A stretch of 64,000 nucleotides of DNA from Romboutsia timonensis (GCF_900106845.1 NZ_LT629850.1:2153112-2217111), one strand, 5' to 3'. Positions 16,619 through 25,879 are shown, numbered from the stretch's first letter. Notes: generated by a model not told the origin, from the letters alone. Numbers and translations: made by a program.

Positions 16619-18259
16619 ATGAAAAAATTTGTAAAAGCAAGTACAGCAATACTTATTAGTATTTTAATGCTGACTGGATGTAGCAGCTCTAGCAATAATG
16701 AAAGTAATGCTGTTGATCCAAGTGATGTGATGCAAAATATAAATGCTCGAAAAGCAATAGCTATGGCTATTGATAAAACATCATTTGTTGAAACTATACT
16801 AAATAATGGTTCTATAGCTACAAATAAATTCGTTCCATCTAAATTAGCAATAGACTCTGAACTTGGAGACTATAGCGATTTCTCTGGTAACTTAGGTTAT
16901 GAAAATAATGATGAGGAAGCTAAAAAGTATTGGCAAAAAGCTAAAGATGAATTAGGATTTGAGAATGTAACATTAAAATTAGTTCTTACAGATACTGAAT
17001 TTAGTAAAAGATTAGGTGAATACATACAATCCGAGCTAGGAGATTTAGATGGTCTTACAATTGATTTAAAACAAATGCCTATGAAACAAAGAATGGAAGC
17101 TTTAGCTAATGGCGATTATAATATATCATTTAGCGGTTGGGGTCCAGACTATCCAGATCCATTGACTTATCTTGAAACTTTTAGCTTAAATAACACTTAT
17201 TATGAAGACACTGGATACGATAGTAAAGAATATAACTCTCTTCTAGATAAAGCTAAGAAAGCTTCAACTACTAAAGAAGCTTGGACTGAATATAAAAATG
17301 CTGAAGAAGTTTTATTAAATGATGCCTACTTAGTCCCTATTTACCAAAGGGGATTTGCTTATTTACAAAAAGATTATGTAAAGGATATAGTAGTTAATCC
17401 TTACGGCCCTAAATACTTATATAAGTATGCAGATGTAGATAAACCTAATAAAACTCTTAATATGAGTAATAGCGATGACATCACTACTTTAGATACTAGT
17501 CTTGTAAAAGATGCATTATCTAGTGAAGTTATTTCTAATACCATGGAGGGATTAACTAGATTAGATAAAGAATTCAATGCATCAGAAGGTATGGCTAAGT
17601 CTTGGAAAGTTTCAGAAGATGGACTTACTTGGACATTTAATTTAAGAGACGATGCAGTGTGGTCTAATGGTGAAAAAGTTACTGCCCATGATTTCGAGTA
17701 TGCATGGAAAAGAACTTTAGACCCTGCTACTGCATGTGAAACTGCTAGTATCTTCTATGATATTGTTGGCGCAAAAGATTATAATTTATCTAAAAATTCT
17801 GATAGAGACAGTGTTGGTGTAAAAGCAATAGATGATTATACTTTAGAAGTTAAGTTAAATAGACCTGTTCCTTATTTTGATAAAATGGTAGCGTCTACAT
17901 CTTTTTATCCTCAAAATCAAAAATTCGTAGAATCTAAAGGTGATAAGTATGGAACTAGCATTGAAAATAGCATATTTAATGGACCATTTATACTAAAAAC
18001 ATGGAAATTAAATGATCAATATGCAATGGGTAAAAATCAAGCTTATTGGGATAGTAACTCTGTTAAGTTAGATTCTATTAATGTTAAAATAAGTAAAGAT
18101 TCAAACACAGATATAAATCTATACAATGCTGGTGAAATAGATAGAACTACAGTGTCTTCTGATCAAGTTGATAAGTATAAGGATAGTCCTGAATTTGGAA
18201 CTGGAATAGACTGTGCAACAAATTTCTTACTATTAAATGCTGGAAATATAAATAAGTAA
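16619..18259 (+). CDS. Oligopeptide-binding lipoprotein (OppA-like), circularly permuted
   Basis: The 546-residue lipoprotein has the lipobox LMLTGC (Cys21). Family 5 solute-binding proteins begin with a segment like NMSNSDDITTLDTSLV and end with one like PIYQRGFAYL. Here the order is reversed. Residues 40-273 are the usual C-terminal half (NINARKAIAMAIDK, SGWGPDYPDPLTYL, then VPIYQRGFAYLQK). Residues 277-546 are the usual N-terminal half (TLNMSNSDDITTLDTS, EDGLTWTFNLRDD, AHDFEYAWKRTLDP, ending FLLLNAGN). The natural join FLLLN...NINARKA is where the new termini lie. The frame is continuous, so it is not a frameshift artefact. No opp permease genes adjoin it. It probably still binds peptides, since both halves are complete. 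Confidence 0.9.
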   Translation: MKKFVKASTAILISILMLTGCSSSSNNESNAVDPSDVMQNINARKAIAMAIDKTSFVETILNNGSIATNKFVPSKLAIDSELGDYSDFSGNLGYENNDEEAKKYWQKAKDELGFENVTLKLVLTDTEFSKRLGEYIQSELGDLDGLTIDLKQMPMKQRMEALANGDYNISFSGWGPDYPDPLTYLETFSLNNTYYEDTGYDSKEYNSLLDKAKKASTTKEAWTEYKNAEEVLLNDAYLVPIYQRGFAYLQKDYVKDIVVNPYGPKYLYKYADVDKPNKTLNMSNSDDITTLDTSLVKDALSSEVISNTMEGLTRLDKEFNASEGMAKSWKVSEDGLTWTFNLRDDAVWSNGEKVTAHDFEYAWKRTLDPATACETASIFYDIVGAKDYNLSKNSDRDSVGVKAIDDYTLEVKLNRPVPYFDKMVASTSFYPQNQKFVESKGDKYGTSIENSIFNGPFILKTWKLNDQYAMGKNQAYWDSNSVKLDSINVKISKDSNTDINLYNAGEIDRTTVSSDQVDKYKDSPEFGTGIDCATNFLLLNAGNINK

Positions 18260-18270
18260 TATTTTAATAT

Positions 18271-18297
18271 AAAAAGAAGCTTATTAGCTTCTTTTTA
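18271..18297 (+). terminator. Terminator of the OppA-like gene
   Basis: AAAAGAAGCT and AGCTTCTTTT form the stem with a T-rich tail, ending at the stop of the convergent exonuclease gene. Confidence 0.85.
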
Positions 18298-18801
18298 TAT
18301 TTTATCTTTTATTGTTAAAAATAGTTTTGCCGTAGCCAACGTATCGCTATCAGCTCTATGTGCATTTTTATTTTCTATATTATAATAACTACAAGCAGTT
18401 TCTAACTTTTTATTCTTACCATTATATGATTTTACTTGTTTTAGCATCTCTAATGTACAAATGTAATTTGTTATAGGCTCTAAGTTTAAAGCTTCTAAAT
18501 AATAATTTAAAAATTTTAAATCAAATTTTGCATTATGAGCTATCATAATTTTATCCCCTAAGTATTCTCTAAATCTAGGTAAAACTTGCTCTATACTTTC
18601 TTCATTTTCTACCATATCATCACTTATATTAGTTATCTCTGTTATAAAATAAGGTATATGATTTTTAGGTTTTATTAATCTTGAATAATTCCTTCCTATT
18701 TCACCTTTAGTTATTTCTGTTACACCAATCTCTATTATTTCACAGCCTTTATATGGATCTAGCCCTGTTGTTTCTAAATCCACAACTATATATTCTTTCA
18801 T
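18295..18801 (-). CDS. DnaQ-type 3'-5' exonuclease
   Basis: The 168 residues, started at ATG 18801 with AAGGAGAA, form an RNase T/DnaQ DEDDh domain: VVDLETTGLD (Exo I, about 4-13), HNAKFDLKFL (Exo II, about 92-101) and HRADSDTLAT (Exo III, about 146-155). It resembles the PolC epsilon domain as a free-standing protein. The frame stays open to 18936, but the ribosome site and family length favour 18801. Confidence 0.88.
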   Translation of the reverse strand: MKEYIVVDLETTGLDPYKGCEIIEIGVTEITKGEIGRNYSRLIKPKNHIPYFITEITNISDDMVENEESIEQVLPRFREYLGDKIMIAHNAKFDLKFLNYYLEALNLEPITNYICTLEMLKQVKSYNGKNKKLETACSYYNIENKNAHRADSDTLATAKLFLTIKDKI

Positions 18802-18960
18802 AATTATTCTCCTTTTTATAATAAAAACTTCGATTTGCTTAATACACGTGTCAGCGAAGAGCTTCATATCACCAATGATATGACACTCAATACCACTTTG
18901 AGCAATGTGTTGACGAATCATTTCAGTTACATCCATTGCTCTAAATATTATTTTTTATAT

Positions 18961-19035
18961 TTTTAAAGTTATTGATTTTACTTATATTCAGAAATTATCT
19001 ACAAAAAATATTATAATTTTCTTATACATAAAAAA
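18961..19035 (+). repeat. Dispersed intergenic repeat, unit 1
   Basis: Related to units at 19105-19200, 32003-32096 and 48777-48868. It contains ATTGATTTTACTTATATTCA followed by the DnaA-box variant TTATCTACA (18995-19003). Units 1 and 2 flank a stretch with GC-rich words (TTCGCTTCGC, and the palindrome ACGGATACATCCGT). Confidence 0.65.
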
Positions 19036-19104
19036 TTCGCTTCGCTCATTTCGCCAACGATATATCCTTGCTACCACTACGGATACATCCGTTACTCAAA
19101 AATG

Positions 19105-19200
19105 TCATTTTTTACGTTTATAAAATTATTGATATTACTTATATTCATAGGTTATCCACAAATATAGTTATGATATAATTTCTTTATACGCAAAAAATAA
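19105..19200 (+). repeat. Dispersed intergenic repeat, unit 2
   Basis: Contains TTTACG, then ATTGATATTACTTATATTCA, then TTATCCACA at 19152-19160 (a perfect DnaA-box consensus), then TATAAT and CTTTATACGCAAAAA. About 43 bp are identical to unit 3 at 32010-32050. Confidence 0.7.
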
Positions 19201-19256
19201 GTACCTATAATATTATAATATATAAGGTACTTATTTTTTAATACTTATTTTATATA
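19153..19256 (+). repeat. 104-bp direct repeat, left copy
   Basis: Identical base for base to 26753-26856, exactly 7,600 bp away. It includes part of repeat unit 2 and a complete terminator (AAGTACCT paired with AGGTACTT, flanked by A6 and T6, about 19194-19238). Confidence 0.85.
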
Positions 19257-19330
19257 TGTTATTTTACAACTTAAAATGAGATATATCTTAAATAATAAAA
19301 AATCAATAGCTATATAAAAATATTTATATA

Positions 19331-19374
19331 AAAATAGCTAGACAACGGAAACTCCAATATATCTAGCTATTTTT
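19331..19374 (-). terminator. Terminator of the MATE gene; inverted relative of 25009-25052
   Basis: AAAATAGCTAGA pairs with TCTAGCTATTTT. Read on the minus strand, its loop (ATATTGGAGTTTC core) matches the loop of the hairpin at 25009-25052 at 15 of 19 positions. The MATE and siderophore genes are therefore bracketed by inverted copies. Confidence 0.75.
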
Positions 19375-19379
19375 ATTAT

Positions 19380-20750
19380 TTATCTATAAGATAATTCTCT
19401 AACAGAATCTACTTTAAATTCTTTTATTAAAAATCCTACTATTATCAGCGTACTTATTATATCTGCTAATGGTTGAGCTGCCCATACACCATTTAATCCA
19501 AGTAACTTAGGTATTAATAATATTAATGGTATAAATACTATTACTTGTCTTAGTAGACTAAGTACTATTGACATTTTAGCATTTCCTATTGATTGGAAAT
19601 AAACTGCACCTAATATACATATACCTACTGCTGGTAGTGTTAATGAATATATAGATATTCCATTAAGAGCTAACTCCATAAGTGTAGCGTCTTTAGTGAA
19701 TATTCCTATAAGTATCTCTGGGAATAGTCTAGTTGCTATAAGTCCCAAAGATAATATTCCTATTGCTCCTATCATACCTATTGATAATGCCTTTTTAGCT
19801 CTATCAAATTGCTTAGCTCCATAGTTGTATGCAATTATAGTTTGCATACCCTGGCTTATACCAAATACAGGCATATAGAATAATAAATTTATAGATGTTA
19901 TAGCAGTCATTGCTCCTATAGCTAAATCTCCACCATATAGTTTTAAAACTTTATTAGTTATTAAATGTATAAATCCTGCTGATAACTCCATACAGAATTG
20001 TGTTAAAGCTATTACTAGTATTCCTTTTATTATTTTTGATTCTATTCTTATATTCTTTAATCTTAGTTTTAAGTTTGATTTACCTTTAGTAAAGTAATAT
20101 GTTGACCATAGGCAAATTACTAACTGACATATAACAGTTCCTAAAGCTGCACCTTTGATTCCCATACCAAATCCAAATATAAATATAGGATCTAATATTA
20201 AGTTAAGTAAACAACTAGTTATCATCATTTTTGAGGCAAGTTTAGGATTTCCTTCACCTCTTATTGCACTATTCATTGCAAATCCTGGTAAGTTAAACCA
20301 TGCACCGCACATTATTACACTCATATAATCCATTGAATACTTTATAGTATCGCTACTAGCTCCGAAGAAGTATAATATATCCTCTAAGAAAAATGCTGAT
20401 ATAATCATCATTGCTATACCTACAAATAGCTCTATAGCAAAGGTATTACCTAAGGCTTTTTCTGCTTCTTCTTTGTTACCTTCTCCTAGTTTTATAGCTA
20501 TATTAGTGCTTCCTCCAACTGCAAGTCCAACACAAAATGCTCCTAGTATTGTCATAAATGGCATAGTAACTCCAAGCCCTGATATAGCTAAAGCACCTAC
20601 ATCTTTCATAGAACCTATAAAAGCCCTATCAACTGTATTGTATAAAGATGTTACCATCATAGCTAGTATAGCTGGTATTGAGTACTTTATAACTAGTCTT
20701 AATACTTTATCATCTCTTAATTCATTTGTTGTCTCTATCTTACTTGTCAT
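19380..20750 (-). CDS. MATE-family multidrug/cation exporter
   Basis: The 456-residue protein has 12 predicted membrane helices and MATE halves that begin with characteristic segments (YSIPAILAMMVTSLYNTVDR near 28-47). These proteins export drugs or metabolites in exchange for Na+ or H+. A perfect palindrome sits just upstream of its ribosome site and may be an operator. Its neighbour is a siderophore-uptake operon on the same strand, but a terminator separates them. Confidence 0.92.
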   Translation of the reverse strand: MTSKIETTNELRDDKVLRLVIKYSIPAILAMMVTSLYNTVDRAFIGSMKDVGALAISGLGVTMPFMTILGAFCVGLAVGGSTNIAIKLGEGNKEEAEKALGNTFAIELFVGIAMMIISAFFLEDILYFFGASSDTIKYSMDYMSVIMCGAWFNLPGFAMNSAIRGEGNPKLASKMMITSCLLNLILDPIFIFGFGMGIKGAALGTVICQLVICLWSTYYFTKGKSNLKLRLKNIRIESKIIKGILVIALTQFCMELSAGFIHLITNKVLKLYGGDLAIGAMTAITSINLLFYMPVFGISQGMQTIIAYNYGAKQFDRAKKALSIGMIGAIGILSLGLIATRLFPEILIGIFTKDATLMELALNGISIYSLTLPAVGICILGAVYFQSIGNAKMSIVLSLLRQVIVFIPLILLIPKLLGLNGVWAAQPLADIISTLIIVGFLIKEFKVDSVRELSYR

Positions 20751-20765
20751 ATATTTCTCCTAACT

Positions 20766-20791
20766 TATCATGTTCTAAGTTAAACATGATA
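20766..20791. promoter_or_regulatory. Perfect palindrome upstream of the MATE gene
   Basis: TATCATGTT (20766-20774) and AACATGATA (20783-20791) are perfect inverted arms around 8 bp, ending 15 bp before the MATE start. The size and symmetry fit a dimeric repressor operator; it could also form an mRNA hairpin near the ribosome site. Confidence 0.5.
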
Positions 20792-20797
20792 GAATTT

Positions 20798-20837
20798 AAA
20801 AAAGATATTACACTAAATTTAGTATAATATCTTTTTT
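20798..20837 (-). terminator. Terminator of the siderophore ABC operon
   Basis: AAAGATATTA pairs with TAATATCTTT with A6/T6 flanks, three bases past the ATPase stop. Confidence 0.85.
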
Positions 20838-20840
20838 ATC

Positions 20841-21647
20841 TTATACATTAACATAATGTCTTCCTTTTGGTATTATAAATGGTGAATTTGATACTGGATC
20901 TTTTATAACTTCACAGTCTAATCCAAATACAGTATCAATAAGTTCTGATGTTATAACTTCATCAGGAGAACCTTGTTTAATTAATTTACCTTTACGAAGA
21001 GCAAATATATAATCTGCATATCTAGCAGATAAATTTATATCATGAAGTACCATTACAATAGTTGTATTTCTTCTACGATTTAAGTCCGTTAATAAATCTA
21101 GAATTTCTACTTGATAAGCTATATCAAGATATGTAGTTGGCTCATCTAAAAGAAGTATATCTGTTTGTTGAGCAAGTGCCATGGCAATCCAAACTCTTTG
21201 ACGTTGACCACCAGATAACTCATCTACACATCTATTTGCAAGGTCTGTTATTCCCATTATTTCAAGTGCTTCTTCTACTGCTTCAAAGTCTTCTTTACTC
21301 ATACTTTTTAACATTGTTTGATATGGAAATCTACCTCTTGATACTAAATCCCAAACTGTTATACCTTCTGGAACTACTGGTGATTGAGGAAGTAGTCCTA
21401 AAACCTTAGCTAATTGTTTTGATGGCATTGAAGTAACTTTCTTACCGTCAATAACAATATCACCTGAAATTGGCTTAATTAACCTAGCAAGTGTTTTTAG
21501 TAAAGTTGACTTTCCACATCCATTTGAACCTATAATAACACTGATTTTATTGCTTGGAATAGTTATATCTACGCCATCAATTATAATCTTTTTATCATAG
21601 CCTGTTACTATATTTTTTCCCTCAAATGAGTGTTGATTATTATTCAT
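20841..21647 (-). CDS. Iron-siderophore ABC transporter, ATP-binding protein (FecE/FhuC type)
   Basis: The 268-residue ABC ATPase has Walker A GSNGCGKSTLLK (about 41-52), signature LSGGQRQRVW near 143-152, Walker B DILLLDEPT, and the switch His in VLHDINLS. Its start overlaps the permease stop by one base (TAATG). It energises iron-siderophore import at the inner face of the membrane. Confidence 0.94.
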   Translation of the reverse strand: MNNNQHSFEGKNIVTGYDKKIIIDGVDITIPSNKISVIIGSNGCGKSTLLKTLARLIKPISGDIVIDGKKVTSMPSKQLAKVLGLLPQSPVVPEGITVWDLVSRGRFPYQTMLKSMSKEDFEAVEEALEIMGITDLANRCVDELSGGQRQRVWIAMALAQQTDILLLDEPTTYLDIAYQVEILDLLTDLNRRRNTTIVMVLHDINLSARYADYIFALRKGKLIKQGSPDEVITSELIDTVFGLDCEVIKDPVSNSPFIIPKGRHYVNV

Positions 21648-22678
21648 TATACTTCCCCTCTCTTATTTACACATATTAATAAAAATAGCATATACGGTGC
21701 TCCTAGTATTCCTGTTATAACACCTACAGGGAATCTTGTACTAAAGACAAATTGTCCAATCATATCAGATGCAAGTACTAATAAAGCTCCAACTAAAGCT
21801 GAAGGTATTACATTTGGCGAACCTTTCCCTACAAGCTTTGATGCTATCGGTCCTGCTAAGAATGCAACAAAGGCAATTGGACCTGTTGTTGCAGTTGCAA
21901 AAGCAATTAAAAATACTGCACTTAAAACTAATATAACTCTTACTAAATTTACTCTAATTCCAAGAGTAGTTGCAAATTCATCTCCAAGTTCTAAAACTTG
22001 AAGGTATTTTGTTAGTAATACAATAATAGTTCCAAATACAACTACTACTACAAATAAGCTTGGTACACTTTTCATTGTCATTCCGTTTAAACTACCACTT
22101 AACCATCTAAGTGCACCAGAAACATCATATTGTGTTGCTTTTAATAATAAAAAGGATATTACAGCTTGTAACATAGCCTGTATACCAATTCCAATAAGTA
22201 TTAATCTACTTCCTGAAAAACTTACATCATTAGATAATAAGTATATAAGTGCTGCTATTATAAGTCCTGATATAACGGCTATAATAGATACACTAGGACC
22301 ACTCATACCAAGCATTAGTATACAGAAAACTGCTGCCACACTTGAGCCTGATGTAACACCTATAATATCTGGACTTGCTAATGGATTTCTAAGCATTGTT
22401 TGGAATGTGTTTCCTGCAATACCAAAAGCCATACCAACTAATAAAGCACAAAGCATTCTTGGTAAACGAAGTGTTTCTATTGCAAAAGTTGCACCTTTTA
22501 CATTTTCTCCACTTAGTACTTTTATAACTACATCTAGTGGATACTTAGTATTTCCATATATAAGCATCATAGTGCAAAGGCATAAAGTTAATGCTGCAAG
22601 TAAAATAGTAACACCTATTAAACGATTCTTTCTTTGTTTATAACCTTGTGTAATTATACTATTCTTACTTTTTATCAT
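21647..22678 (-). CDS. FecCD-family siderophore permease, second subunit
   Basis: The 343-residue permease has about 9-10 membrane helices and the FecCD motif LRLPRMLCALLVGMAFGIAG near 70-89. It overlaps the other permease by four bases (ATGA), a sign of translational coupling. Together they form the membrane channel. Confidence 0.93.
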   Translation of the reverse strand: MIKSKNSIITQGYKQRKNRLIGVTILLAALTLCLCTMMLIYGNTKYPLDVVIKVLSGENVKGATFAIETLRLPRMLCALLVGMAFGIAGNTFQTMLRNPLASPDIIGVTSGSSVAAVFCILMLGMSGPSVSIIAVISGLIIAALIYLLSNDVSFSGSRLILIGIGIQAMLQAVISFLLLKATQYDVSGALRWLSGSLNGMTMKSVPSLFVVVVVFGTIIVLLTKYLQVLELGDEFATTLGIRVNLVRVILVLSAVFLIAFATATTGPIAFVAFLAGPIASKLVGKGSPNVIPSALVGALLVLASDMIGQFVFSTRFPVGVITGILGAPYMLFLLICVNKRGEV

Positions 22679-23679
22679 ATACTTTTCACCTTCGCTTTCC
22701 TTGCTATCATAATAAGTATTGGTGCTCCTAAAAATGCTGTAATAATTCCAACTTCAAGCTCACTTGGGCTACCAATTATTCTACCTATAACATCTGAAAT
22801 AGTTAAAATAATTGCTCCTCCAATTGCCGACATAGGAATTAAATTTTTCATATCTGAACCAAAAATAAGACGTATAGTGTGTGGTATCATTAAACCTACA
22901 AACCCAATAGGACCTGCTATTGCTGTAGTTGCACCACATAATATAACACCTGCTATTGCACATAAAATTCTAACTAATCCTGTATTTACACCAAGACCAG
23001 TAGCTAATTCATCACCTAAAGATAGTGCATTTAATGCTGGTGTTGATACTATACTTATAACAAATCCTACAATCAGAAATGGAAGTACAGCTTTAATACT
23101 TTCCCATGTTGCTCCACTTAAACTTCCTACTTGCCAAAATCTATATGCATCCATAACATCTGCACGTGGAAGTATTATTAAACTAACTAAAGATGATAAG
23201 ATTGCACTAACTGCTGAACCTGCTAAAGCAAGTTTTATAGGTGTAATACCTCCAGCACCAATAGATGCTATACCATATACACAAATAGCTGTAATAGCTG
23301 CTCCAACAAGTGCAAACCAAATATATCCATTAGCTGTGCTTAAATTAAAAAATGTAATCCCTATTACTACAAATAAAGATGCTCCTGTATTTACACCTAA
23401 AATACTAGGGTCAGCTATAGGATTACGAGTAATTGACTGCATAAGTGCTCCTGATACTCCAAGAGATGCCCCTGCAATAAGACTAAATACCGTTCTTGGT
23501 ATACGCTCACGAACTACTAATGCATTAAAAGACATATCTTTACTTTGTGTTAAAGAATTAATTACTTCGCTAAAATGAATATATCTTGACCCCCATGCAA
23601 GTGAGGCCAAGATACACATTCCTAGCAAAATAAAACTAAGTAAATATATTACTGTTGATTTTGATTTTGATAGTTTCAT
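22675..23679 (-). CDS. FecCD-family siderophore permease, first subunit
   Basis: The 334 residues belong to the same family as the following gene; RERIPRTVFSLIAGASLGVS near 54-73 is the family signature, and NPIADPSILGVNTGAS follows. It lies 28 bp after the binding-protein gene. Confidence 0.93.
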   Translation of the reverse strand: MKLSKSKSTVIYLLSFILLGMCILASLAWGSRYIHFSEVINSLTQSKDMSFNALVVRERIPRTVFSLIAGASLGVSGALMQSITRNPIADPSILGVNTGASLFVVIGITFFNLSTANGYIWFALVGAAITAICVYGIASIGAGGITPIKLALAGSAVSAILSSLVSLIILPRADVMDAYRFWQVGSLSGATWESIKAVLPFLIVGFVISIVSTPALNALSLGDELATGLGVNTGLVRILCAIAGVILCGATTAIAGPIGFVGLMIPHTIRLIFGSDMKNLIPMSAIGGAIILTISDVIGRIIGSPSELEVGIITAFLGAPILIMIARKAKVKSI

Positions 23680-23707
23680 TTTCTTTAATTATACGCTACT
23701 TATCTAA

Positions 23708-24724
23708 TTATTTAACCTTAGATGCAGCCGCTCCTAATATTTCTAAGTATTCATCTATTGTTGCAGGTATTGATAATGCACTAGGTGTACAAGATGCAGA
23801 TAATACTGAACCATCTTCTATAAGTGCTACTGCACCATTTTTAACTGCAGGAACAGTTCCTAATAAAGCATCTGATTGTAATGCTTTTAATAAATCATCA
23901 TTTCCATAAGCGACTAATATATCAGCATCTTTTAATACATCTATGTTTTCAGCACTTATTTCTATTGAGAAGCTATCTGCTCCTAACTTAGATATACTTT
24001 CTGGGAAAGATAATCCTAAGTCAGTTAAGTATGCTGCACGAGGATCTGTTGGTAGATATATGTAAAACTTACCTAAATCAGCTGGGTTAAAGTAACAGAA
24101 TACTGCAGTTTTACCTTTTAAGTCTGTGTAATTAGCAGTCTTTTCTTTTATTAATGCATCTAAATCTTTTACTAATTTTTCACCTTCAGCTTGTTTACCC
24201 ATTGCAGTTGCATCCATAGTTATTTGTTCTCTCCATAATGTTTGCCAAGCATTTTTTGGATATGCTACTACTGGAGCTATTTGGCTTAATAAGTCATACT
24301 CTTCTTGAGTTATTCCTGAATAAGCTGCTAATATAACATCTGGATTTGAATCACTTATAGCTTCATAATCTAATCCATCTATATCATCGTAAACAACTGG
24401 CTTTTCAACACCTAATTCTTTATATTTTTGTGCTGTCCATGGTAATAATCCATTTTCATCACTTTTTCCGTAGTTAGCTTTAGAAACTCCTACTGGAACT
24501 ACTCCTAATGCTAAAGGAACATCATGATTCCCCCAAGATATTGTAGCAATATTTTTTGGCTCACTTTCAATTACAGTTTCACCGTATGCATGTTGTATTT
24601 TTATTGGATATTTTCCTGATGTATTTTGAATATCATTTTTACTTTCTTCTGTTGTTGTCGCTGAACATCCTGTCATTAAGACTGCACAAGCAACCACTGC
24701 CGAACATAACTTTTTTAATTTCAT
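23708..24724 (-). CDS. Siderophore-binding lipoprotein
   Basis: The 338-residue protein has lipobox VLMTGC (Cys near 20) and a periplasmic-binding-protein type III fold with one long linking helix. Segments like PKNIATISWGNHDVPLALGV and NPDVILAAYSG are typical of FhuD/BtuF-like iron-complex receptors. It is anchored outside and delivers ligand to the two permeases. The exact siderophore is not predictable. A Fur-like box lies 26 bp upstream. Confidence 0.93.
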   Translation of the reverse strand: MKLKKLCSAVVACAVLMTGCSATTTEESKNDIQNTSGKYPIKIQHAYGETVIESEPKNIATISWGNHDVPLALGVVPVGVSKANYGKSDENGLLPWTAQKYKELGVEKPVVYDDIDGLDYEAISDSNPDVILAAYSGITQEEYDLLSQIAPVVAYPKNAWQTLWREQITMDATAMGKQAEGEKLVKDLDALIKEKTANYTDLKGKTAVFCYFNPADLGKFYIYLPTDPRAAYLTDLGLSFPESISKLGADSFSIEISAENIDVLKDADILVAYGNDDLLKALQSDALLGTVPAVKNGAVALIEDGSVLSASCTPSALSIPATIDEYLEILGAAASKVK

Positions 24725-24749
24725 AATATTACCCTTTCTCTATTTAATC

Positions 24750-24764
24750 TAATAATCATTTTCA
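24750..24764 (-). promoter_or_regulatory. Fur-like box of the siderophore operon
   Basis: Minus-strand TGAAAATGATTATTA matches the 7-1-7 Fur consensus at 12 of 14 defined positions and lies just before the binding-protein start, as expected for iron repression. Confidence 0.7.
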
Positions 24765-25008
24765 ATTACAGTTAATTATTATATATATGTTTTTTGTTTT
24801 TGTAAATAATATTCTTAAAAAATTTGTATATTTTTTTTAATATTTATAGATATAGTAAAAGTAAGCAAAATTTTCTATTAAATTTTATATAATATTGATT
24901 ATTATTTATACAATATACCCAAATAACAGCAAATAACACATTTTTTTATCATTCTTCAACCTTTTATTAAAGTATAAGACTTTGTTAGACAATTGTGTGA
25001 CAAATAAT

Positions 25009-25052
25009 AAAATAGCTAGACATATTGGAGTCTCAATTGTCTAGCTATTTTT
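25009..25052 (-). terminator. Terminator of the small gene at 25097; inverted relative of 19331-19374
   Basis: AAAATAGCTAGACA pairs with TGTCTAGCTATTTT. The T and A flanks allow termination in both directions. Confidence 0.75.
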
Positions 25053-25096
25053 ATATAAATTATTTTGTAATATATTAATTTTATGAACATCTTACC

Positions 25097-25309
25097 TTAA
25101 TAGAAAACACTAATTATACCGCAAATCAATAATTGTAATCCGTACTTTAGGTGTATTTTTGCGAATAATTCTGATTCCATATAACAAATAAGTTTATTTA
25201 GAAATTGTAAATTATTAAATTCTTGTATATTTTTATTTTCTTTATTTGTTAATTTACCTAAAAATATAAATGCTATGCCTACAAGACCTATATTTATAAA
25301 AAAATCCAT
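25097..25309 (-). CDS. Small hypothetical membrane protein
   Basis: Start set at ATG 25309, behind AGGGTG; a longer frame reaches 25372. It encodes about 70 residues with an N-terminal hydrophobic helix and a second hydrophobic stretch at the C-terminus. It is not recognised; the support is only an open frame, a ribosome site and a terminator. Confidence 0.5.
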   Translation of the reverse strand: MDFFINIGLVGIAFIFLGKLTNKENKNIQEFNNLQFLNKLICYMESELFAKIHLKYGLQLLICGIISVFY

Positions 25310-25552
25310 ATGCATACACCCTAACTTTATGATTTTATCGTTATATATTTGGTAATATATAACAATTACCAAGTTAATTATATTTTATCACTTTCAACAC
25401 TAATTTAAAACATAGTCTAAATTTATTTATCTTTTTACAAATTAACGGAATTAAAATTCCTAAACGAAACAAATAGTGCAATATTTACCTGTTTTTTTAT
25501 TTATAACTAGGAGAACCTATATTCAGAACAAACGTTTTGATAGGAGGTAAAT

Positions 25553-25879
25553 ATGAACATGAGATCAGAACTATTTAACTGTATTTGCGAGTTAAATACT
25601 TGTCAAAATCAATCTATAAAAATTATATTTACAAATAAAACAGAGAACATATTTACTGATGGTTTCGAACTAACAGAATCTTATAATTGTGGTTACTTAA
25701 AATGTATAAAACTTATAATAAAATTATTATCCTGTCAAAGTGAAGAAAAAGAAAATGTCTTCAAAGAAATAAATTCAGTTGACTTGTCTTATTACTATAA
25801 CTATTCATGTAAAAGTTGCTTTGTTAAAGGTTTTATAGTAAACGAACTTAATAATAAAGGTATGAAAATTATTAAATAA
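25553..25879 (+). pseudogene. Hypothetical gene truncated by the IS630-type insertion
   Basis: It starts with a good ribosome site (TAGGAGGT) and encodes 108 residues rich in Cys, Asn and Tyr. The last 13 residues, VNELNNKGMKIIK, come from the IS end that begins at 25836, so about 94 residues are native and the true C-terminus is lost. The family is not recognised. Cys-rich stretches (CICELNTC, CKSC) suggest metal binding or disulfides. Confidence 0.6.

Noticed and set aside
18802-18936. N-terminal extension of the exonuclease frame by 45 codons
   Set aside because: The family starts at MKEYIVVDLETTGL, and a proper ribosome site lies just before 18801; upstream sequence looks like a gene remnant or chance frame.
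22634-23578. 314-codon plus-strand frame opposite a permease gene
   Set aside because: Shadow of a FecCD permease; its composition is that of complemented membrane-helix codons, and it has no ribosome site.
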